DNA from: Bacilli bacterium
GTDB lineage: Bacteria > Bacillota_I > Bacilli_A > RFN20 > CAG-826
Length of the DNA: 56,299 bases
Direction: 5' to 3'
Assembly: GCA_024680795.1 (NCBI GenBank)
Contig: JAILBR010000033.1
Coordinates: forward strand, 1 to 56,299
A program made the translations under genes and the position numbers. How positions within the stretch are numbered: the stretch's first letter is position 1; each line of letters opens with the position of its first letter. The notes below the pieces were generated by a model. It searched no databases. It saw only the letters and a list, made by a program, of their open reading frames with translations, and had not been told where the DNA came from. Below are positions 49,486 through 56,299 of this stretch, one piece after another.

Positions 49486-50263
49486 GTTTAATCTTACTAT
49501 GACTCAAAAAATATGTTTGGCTGGCATCTTTATTCCTTTAGTTGCCATTTTTCAAAAGATTTTTGCGATTAACTATATCGCTATTGTTCCTTTTGTGAGG
49601 ATTTCTTTTGGCGGGCCAGCCTTAATCATATTTGCTTCTATTTTGCTAGGACCATGGTTCGGATTATTTGTAGGCGCGGCAAGTGATATAGTTGGATTTT
49701 TTATTTTTGACCCAAAGATGTTTGGATCAGTTCCTTTCTTTCAAATAACAGCGATATACGCACTTTTGGGATTCTCAAGTTATTTCGTATTTAATTTCGT
49801 TCATAGAATCAAATCAACCAAGTGGATGTTAGTGACTGAGTTATCAACAATGATGCTTATCACGGTGGCAATAACCCTATTTATATGCCTCAATAATTCC
49901 ATTCAACTATATGGAGTTGTTTATGAATTCGATACACTTCAAAGAATTTTAATACCTATTTTAACAGTTATCCTACAAGGTTTATTATTTTTGGCGATAT
50001 ATTTTATCGGTGGGCATTTCAAAAAAAGGGATATTAAAGTTTCGACATATCATATTTCTTTTTCGTGTTTCATCCTTGAAGTATTTGTTATGTTAATCTT
50101 CGGAACGTTAATGAAAGTTTGGGCTTTTTCATCTACAACTTTCTTAGCTATTTTCTTCTCTCAACTTATCGTTTTATTTATCAATATTCCATTAAATACG
50201 TTTCTATTATCGTATATCATTAATTTATCTACAAAGATATTCAGGGTGGCGCCAAATGCTTAA
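49478..50263 (+). CDS. folT: Folate ECF transporter S component
   Basis: ALIIFASILLGPWFGLFVGAASDIVGFFIF; immediately downstream of folC. Confidence 0.83.
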   Translation: MIKFNLTMTQKICLAGIFIPLVAIFQKIFAINYIAIVPFVRISFGGPALIIFASILLGPWFGLFVGAASDIVGFFIFDPKMFGSVPFFQITAIYALLGFSSYFVFNFVHRIKSTKWMLVTELSTMMLITVAITLFICLNNSIQLYGVVYEFDTLQRILIPILTVILQGLLFLAIYFIGGHFKKRDIKVSTYHISFSCFILEVFVMLIFGTLMKVWAFSSTTFLAIFFSQLIVLFINIPLNTFLLSYIINLSTKIFRVAPNA

Positions 50264-50738
50264 GTTACTTTTTGCTCTATTAACTCTATTTGTACCATTA
50301 GTAGGTAGCTCTGCTTCTAACTCTTTTGAGCAAAAAAGCGAAGTTTTGCATGCGAAAATGGATATTAAAAGTGCAGAAAGTGATGATTTTTTATCATATT
50401 GGAGAGATGACTTTAGAAAAGATGATCAAGGCAAGCTAATTGCTATTTGTGACATTACTTATGCTGAATATATGTCAATGTACGAGAAGTATGCAACGCT
50501 CAATGAAAGCGATAGAAATATCATAAATTCAACAGCTGACTACGAGGAAGGATATACCATCAAAGATTCAATCAAAGAACTAATTAGAATCTATAGCGGA
50601 AAGAAGCAAAATAGCGAGGGCGAAAGACGCACATTAAACCAATCTTCAACCATTGCCGTTATTGTTGTTATCGCTGTTTTTGGTATGAGTGTTATCTGCG
50701 TGTTTTTCGTGATGAAAAACGTCAATTTAATCAAGTAA
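50256..50738 (+). CDS. Secreted/membrane-anchored hypothetical protein
   Basis: Signal peptide MLKLLFALLTLFVPLVGSSAS and C-terminal TM IAVIVVIAVFGMSVICVFFVM. Confidence 0.6.
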   Translation: MLKLLFALLTLFVPLVGSSASNSFEQKSEVLHAKMDIKSAESDDFLSYWRDDFRKDDQGKLIAICDITYAEYMSMYEKYATLNESDRNIINSTADYEEGYTIKDSIKELIRIYSGKKQNSEGERRTLNQSSTIAVIVVIAVFGMSVICVFFVMKNVNLIK

Positions 50739-50848
50739 ATTTAACCTTCATATAATTTGTTTTATAAAAAACTTTCAATTTTTACTTTTACTTATCATCT
50801 TTTTGGTGATAAAGTAATCGCAGCATTGTTTCATAGGGAGGTCCAAAG

Positions 50849-50995
50849 ATGAGAGTTAAAGTTCTTTTGATTTGCTCCGAATGCCTATCAAGAAATTATG
50901 TGACTACTATTAGAAAAGATAGTACTGAAAAGTTAGAGTTAAAAAAGTTTTGCAAGCACTGCAATAAACAAACTCTACACAAGATTAGCAAATAG
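50849..50995 (+). CDS. rpmG: 50S ribosomal protein L33
   Basis: [48 protein letters not shown]; not in the ORF track; followed by secE-nusG. Confidence 0.94.
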   Translation: MRVKVLLICSECLSRNYVTTIRKDSTEKLELKKFCKHCNKQTLHKISK

Positions 50996-51009
50996 GAGGT
51001 AGCACCGTT

Positions 51010-51210
51010 ATGAGTAAAATAGGCAGAGCTATTAGTGGTGTTATTAAAGAAGGCAAACGTGTTCGTTGGCCAAAGAAAGATGTTCTTATTCCTTCAATCA
51101 TCGTCGTTGTTGTCATCGCTGGTGTTGTGGGGTTATTGCTCTTTGCAGAAGATCTTGCTGGTAAGAAATTAATCGATATCTTATCAGATGCATTTGCAAG
51201 CATGAAATAG
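51010..51210 (+). CDS. secE: Preprotein translocase subunit SecE
   Basis: 66 aa, EGKRVRWPKKDVLIPSIIVVVVIAGVVGLLLFAEDLAGKKLI; between rpmG and nusG. Confidence 0.92.
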   Translation: MSKIGRAISGVIKEGKRVRWPKKDVLIPSIIVVVVIAGVVGLLLFAEDLAGKKLIDILSDAFASMK

Positions 51211-51222
51211 GGGGATTAAAAA

Positions 51223-51849
51223 ATGGCAGACGAGAAAACAGCATTTACTGATACCACTACAGATGTTAGTGATGAACCTAGTGGCGGCAAAGAACAAAAA
51301 CTAGGCGAAAAAGCTTGGTACGTTGTTAATACCTATTCAACACACGAAAATAAAGTTGCGTATAATTTACGTAAACGTGTTGAATCAATGGGATTAGAAG
51401 ATTTAATCTTCCGTATCGTTGTTGCAGAACAAGAAGTTCCAGTGATGGATAGAGAAACAGGCCTTCCAACTGGAAAAACGAGAATGAAAAACCTTTATCC
51501 AGGTTATGTCTTCGTAGAAATGATCATGACAGACTATGCTTGGTACATCGTCAGAAACACTCCGGGTGTTACTGGCTTCGTCGGATCATCAGGTAAAGGT
51601 ACAAAACCATTCCCAGTTCCAAGAGAACAAATCGAACCAGTCTTAAAGAGAATGGGCATTGTTGATGACAATATGTATGATCGTTATCAAATCGGCGATT
51701 ACATCAAAGTCATCAGAGGTACACTCGAAGGTACTGAAGGTAGAATTGTTTCTATCGATAAAGATACCGGTGCAGTGGAAATCGAAACCGTCTTCTTCGG
51801 TAGAACCACCAAAGTGGAAGTCGACTTCTCTGAAATCGAAAGAGTGTAA
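51223..51849 (+). CDS. nusG: Transcription termination/antitermination factor NusG
   Basis: KAWYVVNTYSTHENKVAYNLRKRVESMGLED; LYPGYVFVEMIMTDYAWYIVRNTPGVTGFVG; KOW domain. Confidence 0.96.
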   Translation: MADEKTAFTDTTTDVSDEPSGGKEQKLGEKAWYVVNTYSTHENKVAYNLRKRVESMGLEDLIFRIVVAEQEVPVMDRETGLPTGKTRMKNLYPGYVFVEMIMTDYAWYIVRNTPGVTGFVGSSGKGTKPFPVPREQIEPVLKRMGIVDDNMYDRYQIGDYIKVIRGTLEGTEGRIVSIDKDTGAVEIETVFFGRTTKVEVDFSEIERV

Positions 51850-51867
51850 GAAAAATACGAAAATTAG

Positions 51868-51891
51868 AAGATGTTCACATCTTCTTTTTTT
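51868..51891 (+). terminator. Terminator after nusG
   Basis: GAAGATG-TTCA-CATCTTCTTTTTTT. Confidence 0.85.
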
Positions 51892-51978
51892 GTACTTTCT
51901 GGGTAAATACGATTTTTACGAATATATTTGTATGGTTATGTATAAAAATGTATAATTATGTTGAAAGGAGAAAAATAG

Positions 51979-52347
51979 ATGATTAAATGGTTTAATGTTA
52001 AAGATAGAAGTGGTGTAGCTTCTTTATACGCGAACAATATTACTTTAAATACTACCGCGATGTATCCTCTAGATTTTGCCTACCGTGTGCAGGTTGGTGT
52101 TGATGAAAATAAAAATATCATCGTCATGCCTTTAAATAAGGAGATTGTCGAAAGCGGCAGATTAGATGAATGTTGTTTGCTCAAACTAGAAATCCATAAA
52201 AGCTTTGCGAGAATTTCATCCACTCAATTATTAAAACAAATCGCAGAAGAGTTAAAATTAACTCTTTCTAAGACTCCTATCCAGTTTGAAACTAAGTGGG
52301 ATAGCGAAGAAAACATCTTAATTATTCTAACGAAGGGAGGCAAATAA
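51979..52347 (+). CDS. Hypothetical protein upstream of nfeD-like/SPFH genes
   Basis: 122 aa; SD GAAAGGAG; abuts the NfeD-like gene. Confidence 0.65.
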   Translation: MIKWFNVKDRSGVASLYANNITLNTTAMYPLDFAYRVQVGVDENKNIIVMPLNKEIVESGRLDECCLLKLEIHKSFARISSTQLLKQIAEELKLTLSKTPIQFETKWDSEENILIILTKGGK

Positions 52348-52348
52348 T

Positions 52349-52795
52349 ATGGAACAATACATGTGGATTGTCTGGCTTGGATTATTTGTAATAATGCTTG
52401 GCGTTGAAGCCCTTGGTCCTGCTCTTGTATCGGTATGGTTCGCTCTTGGTGCTCTTGTATCAATGATTATATCGTTCATACCTGGAGTAACTTGGTGGAT
52501 TGAAGTAGTGGTGTTTGTTGTTGTTTCTATCGCCGCCTTCTTAGCGCTTAGACCTTTATCCAAGCGATTTATCAAAAGAAACGAAATAAAGTCTAATGTC
52601 GACTCATTAGTAGGCAAGAAAGGTATTGTGATTGAAAAAATATCATTCTTGAATCCAGGAACATGCAAAATCAATGATGTGATTTGGACTGCAGTTGCAT
52701 TAGATGAAAAAGCCACGATTGAAAAAAGCGACATAGTCGAAGTTGTCACAATCGATGGTAACAAATTAATTGTTAAGAAAGTTGAGGTTAAATAA
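52349..52795 (+). CDS. NfeD family membrane protein
   Basis: N-terminal TM helices then OB-like domain SLVGKKGIVIEKISFLNPGTCKINDVIWTAVALDEKATIEKSDIVEVVTIDGNKLIVKKV. Confidence 0.88.
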   Translation: MEQYMWIVWLGLFVIMLGVEALGPALVSVWFALGALVSMIISFIPGVTWWIEVVVFVVVSIAAFLALRPLSKRFIKRNEIKSNVDSLVGKKGIVIEKISFLNPGTCKINDVIWTAVALDEKATIEKSDIVEVVTIDGNKLIVKKVEVK

Positions 52796-52796
52796 A

Positions 52797-53723
52797 ATGA
52801 TTCCATTCATTATTGTCATGTCTGTTGTGCTCTTCATCTTGTTATTAGTCGTTATTTGCAACGTCAAGATTGTTAAGCAAACCGAAAAAGTTATTATTGA
52901 AAGATTAGGCGCGTACCGTGTTACATGGAACGTCGGTATTCATATGCTTCTCCCATTCTTTGACCGCATCGCCTTAAGAGTGTCAATGAAAGAACAAGTG
53001 AGAGACTTCGAACCACAATCAGTTATTACTAAAGATAACGTCACCATGCAAATTGATACAGTTGTCTTCTATGTTGTAACCGACGCTAAATTATATGCCT
53101 ATGGTGTAGATAACCCAATGTCCGCTATCAATTACTTAAGTGCAACAACCTTAAGGAATATCATTGGTGAACTCTTATTAGACGAATGTCTAACTTCCAG
53201 AGAAATCATCAATGAAAAGATGAGAAAAATCCTTGATGAAGCAACCGATCCATGGGGCATTAAAGTCAACCGTGTTGAAGTTAAAAACATTCTCCCACCA
53301 AAAGATATCCGCGAAGCCATGGAAAAACAAATGCGTGCAGAACGTGAAAAAAGAGAAAAGATTCTTCTTGCTGAAGGTGAAAAACAATCCGCAATTCTCG
53401 TGGCTGAAGGTGAAAAACAATCCGCTATCTTAAGAGCAGAAGCTGATAAACAAATGGCAATCTTACGTGCTGAAGGTGAAGCTGAATCCTTAAGACAAGT
53501 TAAACGCGCAGAAGCTGACGGCGTGAAGATGCTTAAAGAAGCAGAAGCAGAAGGTATCAAAATGGTCAACGATTCCAAACCAAGTGATGCTGCTGTTACA
53601 TTAAGATACTATGAGGCTTTGGCTAAAATCGCTGATGGCAAAGCCACCAAAATCTTCCTTCCTAGCGACGGAATGAAGGTTGGTTCTGTTGCTTCAGTAG
53701 TTAAAGAAGTTGTCAAAGAATAA
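52797..53723 (+). CDS. SPFH/band-7 (stomatin-like) protein
   Basis: VKQTEKVIIERLGAYRVTWNVGIHMLLPFFDRIALRVSMKEQVRDFEPQSVITKDNVTMQIDTVVFYVV; C-terminal AEGEKQ coiled coil. Confidence 0.93.
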   Translation: MIPFIIVMSVVLFILLLVVICNVKIVKQTEKVIIERLGAYRVTWNVGIHMLLPFFDRIALRVSMKEQVRDFEPQSVITKDNVTMQIDTVVFYVVTDAKLYAYGVDNPMSAINYLSATTLRNIIGELLLDECLTSREIINEKMRKILDEATDPWGIKVNRVEVKNILPPKDIREAMEKQMRAEREKREKILLAEGEKQSAILVAEGEKQSAILRAEADKQMAILRAEGEAESLRQVKRAEADGVKMLKEAEAEGIKMVNDSKPSDAAVTLRYYEALAKIADGKATKIFLPSDGMKVGSVASVVKEVVKE

Positions 53724-53742
53724 TATATAATCTGGGCGCAAA

Positions 53743-53768
53743 AAAACTCACGAATTTCGTGAGTTTTT
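53743..53768. terminator. Bidirectional terminator between SPFH and ktrA-like genes
   Basis: AAAACTCACGAA-TTTCGTGAGTTTTT. Confidence 0.8.
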
Positions 53769-53786
53769 ATTATATAAATATAATAA

Positions 53787-54461
53787 CTATTTTCTTCTTC
53801 TCTTACCGTTGATCGCTTCACGGAAGGTAGTGATTTCTTTAGCGGTACCAACGACATAAACTGTATCATCTGGAAGCAATGAATCAGTACCACCAGGAAC
53901 GAATGACTTATTACCACGTTTGATTAAGACGACGTTAACGCCATAGAAAGTTTTAGGGCTCATCTCTTTTAAGGTGATTGGCATAAATGCTGGATTAACG
54001 ATGATAGAAACAACTGAATATTTGCTATCTAGTTTGTAGTAGTCTTGGAAGTCTTCGTTACCAATACGGTTTGCTAAAGCGGCACCAGCAGCTTTTTGAG
54101 GAGTGATAACTTCAGTGGCACCGAGCTTTTTCATAATTGGTACATAATAGTCGTCATCGACACGAACGATGATGTTTTTAATGCCTAATTCACGAAGAAT
54201 AACAGTAGTTAAAACACTGGCTTGTTGGTTATCACCAAAAGCAACAACTGCGACGTCAACGTCATTAACACCGATTTCTCTAAGTGCTTTTTCATCAGTT
54301 GAGTCAGCGATGAAGGTAGTAGGAAGTTCCGCTGCGACTTGATTAGCGATTTCTTCGTTGTTATCGATAGCGATAACGTCCATTTTGTTATCGACTAATT
54401 CGTGGACGACTGAACGTCCGAATTGGCCTAAGCCAATGACTGCAAAAGATTTGTGTGCCAT
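53787..54461 (-). CDS. ktrA: Potassium uptake regulatory subunit, TrkA/KtrA family
   Basis: FAVIGLGQFGRSVVHELVDNKMDVIAIDNNEE; RCK-C domain at C-terminus; downstream of TrkH-type gene. Confidence 0.9.
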   Translation of the reverse strand: MAHKSFAVIGLGQFGRSVVHELVDNKMDVIAIDNNEEIANQVAAELPTTFIADSTDEKALREIGVNDVDVAVVAFGDNQQASVLTTVILRELGIKNIIVRVDDDYYVPIMKKLGATEVITPQKAAGAALANRIGNEDFQDYYKLDSKYSVVSIIVNPAFMPITLKEMSPKTFYGVNVVLIKRGNKSFVPGGTDSLLPDDTVYVVGTAKEITTFREAINGKRRRK

Positions 54462-54470
54462 AAAAATCTC

Positions 54471-55847
54471 CTATCCAATAATAACATCTGTTGTGATGTA
54501 TTTGAAATGTTTGCTCTCTTCCTTGTCCATTTTTTGTTGGAAAATTTGGAACATAGTAATTGGACCTAAACGTCCAAAGAACATGAGGAAACATAATATA
54601 ATCTGACTTGCTGGTTGAAGCGTTGTGGTTAAATTAGCGGATAATCCAGTAGTGCCGAACGCCGAGAACACTTCAAAGAAGACGTTTTCTGTGGTGGCGT
54701 CTGAATTACCTTTTTCTATAGAAATAATTGCCACAAACGCGCTTAAAATGATGATGATAGACAAGAAGACAAGTGACATTGCCTTGATAATAGAAATACG
54801 GCTATATTGACGTTTAAAGGCAACGATTTGTCTACCTTGGATAAATCTAATGAATGATAAAACGATGATGAAAATAGTAGTGGTCTTAATACCACCAGCA
54901 GTGCCGATTGGTGAACCACCAATAAACATCAACAAGCAAGAGAACATCTTACCTGCAGAAGACATGGAATTTTGATCGTGTGCAGCAAAGCCAGCTGTTC
55001 TAGTGGTGATGCTTTGGAACAAAGCTTGGAATGGATTGATACTACCATTTAAGACATCGGTTAAGAAGAAAACGCCAAAGCCAAAAACGATTAAGATTGC
55101 AGTGGTCAATAGAATGATTTTAGTAAAAGCAGTCCATTGTCTTGGTCTTCTTCTCACTACAAAAATATCAATGATAACCAAGAAGGAAATACCACCAGAA
55201 ACGATGAGGAACATGATATATGATAGCATGTAATAATACGCCCATTCTGGCATAGCGTCGATATAGACATTACCAATTCCTCTAATTAGAGAAGTGTTTC
55301 CAAATAGGTCAAATCCAGCGTTGTTAAATGCTGAAACAGATGTAAATAAATCCATCCAAAGAGCCTTTCCAATTGGAACATCTGGAAGATTTAAAAATAC
55401 CGGTAGACCCAATAAAAATCCTAATGATTCAAAAATAATAACGATGACAATAACACGTCTAACATATCTAGCAACCTGTGCGATAGTGTTACTGTTAACG
55501 GCTTGAGAAAGGAATAATCTATCCTTGAATTTTAACCTTCTTTGGAAGATTGTTACAATAAAAGATAGGATCGTGATAAAGCTCAATCCACCAATTTGAA
55601 TCATAATTAACATCACTATTTGACCAAATAAGGTCAATTCATTGCCAATTCCAGCCTCGTAATTGGTTAAACCCGTCACGCATGTCGCTGAAGTAGCGTT
55701 GAAGACTGATTCTAAAACATTACCCCACTTTCCATCTGTATGGGCAAAAGGTAAAGTCAAAAGAATGGAACCAATGATGATAACCAATGCGAAGGATATG
55801 AGAACCAATAAATATGGTGATATTTTATACTGTGATTCTTTTTTCAT
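54471..55847 (-). CDS. ktrB: Potassium transporter membrane subunit, TrkH/KtrB family
   Basis: ATSATCVTGLTNYEAG; SAFNNAGFDLFGN; TTRTAGFAAHD; GGSPIGTAGGIKTTT; FSAFGTTGLSANLT. Confidence 0.93.
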   Translation of the reverse strand: MKKESQYKISPYLLVLISFALVIIIGSILLTLPFAHTDGKWGNVLESVFNATSATCVTGLTNYEAGIGNELTLFGQIVMLIMIQIGGLSFITILSFIVTIFQRRLKFKDRLFLSQAVNSNTIAQVARYVRRVIVIVIIFESLGFLLGLPVFLNLPDVPIGKALWMDLFTSVSAFNNAGFDLFGNTSLIRGIGNVYIDAMPEWAYYYMLSYIMFLIVSGGISFLVIIDIFVVRRRPRQWTAFTKIILLTTAILIVFGFGVFFLTDVLNGSINPFQALFQSITTRTAGFAAHDQNSMSSAGKMFSCLLMFIGGSPIGTAGGIKTTTIFIIVLSFIRFIQGRQIVAFKRQYSRISIIKAMSLVFLSIIIILSAFVAIISIEKGNSDATTENVFFEVFSAFGTTGLSANLTTTLQPASQIILCFLMFFGRLGPITMFQIFQQKMDKEESKHFKYITTDVIIG

Positions 55848-55974
55848 TGACTGCTTGTATTATACTCAATTCATCGTAAAAGTCAAAATATCGACAAATT
55901 ATTTAATAATTTGTGCAAAAAATATGAAAAATTTTGTAAATTTCTCTTGCGTTTGTGTACGTATATTTGATAGT

Positions 55975-56096
55975 ATATTCGAGCATGTCGTCTTCACATG
56001 TGAGAGGTGTGATAGCGCGTGTGTAATGTCCTGTGGAAGAGCGGTGATTCACTCGTACCACGGCACGGACAAATCTAATTATAGGAGGAAAGTCAC
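55975..56096 (+). promoter_or_regulatory. Candidate structured leader upstream of rplK
   Basis: GTCC-TGTGG...CCACG-GCAC-GGAC pairing about 50 nt before the GTG start; SD AGGAGG. Confidence 0.4.
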
Positions 56097-56299
56097 GTGA
56101 GTAAAAAAATCGCAAAAGTCTTGAAGATGGAATTACCTGGCGGCGAAGCTAAACCAGGACCAAAACTCGCATCTGCTGGCATTAACATGGCGAAGTTCTG
56201 TACCGACTTCAATGCTAAGACAGCCGATAGACGTGGTGAAATCGTTCCAGTCCTCATCACTGCCTATGAAGACAAGTCCTGTGACTTTGTCATCAAAAC
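56097..56299 (+). CDS. rplK: 50S ribosomal protein L11 (partial, runs off window)
   Basis: GTG start; MSKKIAKVLKMELPGGEAKPGPKLASAGINMAKFCTDFNAKTADRRGEIVPVLITAYEDKSCDFVIK. Confidence 0.95.
   Translation, partial: MSKKIAKVLKMELPGGEAKPGPKLASAGINMAKFCTDFNAKTADRRGEIVPVLITAYEDKSCDFVIK

Noticed and set aside
55848-55974. c-di-AMP (ydaO) riboswitch upstream of ktrB-like gene
   Set aside because: Only a TATAAT about 11 nt from the ATG is seen on the minus strand; no aptamer-length leader.

Overview
AT-rich, standard-code bacterial chromosome segment of Bacillota (Firmicutes/Bacilli-like) type. TGA is used as a stop, for example at the ends of tsaD and ligA, so this is not Mycoplasma code 4. Most of the window is conserved core: infA-rpmJ-rpsM-rpsK-rpoA-rplQ; ecfA1-ecfA2-ecfT-truA-yebC; rplM-rpsI; a four-gene tRNA run (Ile, Val, Thr, Leu); the tsaE-tsaB-rimI-tsaD operon; asnS; pcrA-ligA; galE; glnS; tldD-like pair; smpB-folC-folT; rpmG-secE-nusG; NfeD/SPFH; ktrAB-like K+ uptake; and the start of rplK. 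The region that departs from the usual gene order is about 2.6-15.7 kb, between rplQ and ecfA1. It holds a secreted subtilase with an overlapping lipoprotein, an apparent polymorphic-toxin remnant followed by an immunity-like ORF, a duplicated 'hypA 3' end + terminator + promoter' scrap, and a compact hypB-hypB-(multi-FeS GltD-like flavoprotein)-hypA cluster with no hydrogenase gene in view. That cluster is my best candidate for an under-described system. Other points include many promoters whose -10 box lies 6-8 nt from the ATG (putative leaderless transcripts), a TPP riboswitch in front of an extended ThiT, convergent genes with overlapping stop codons, and candidate structured leaders for rplM, rplK and a sigma-factor gene. 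All calls are from reading the sequence; no database searches were run.
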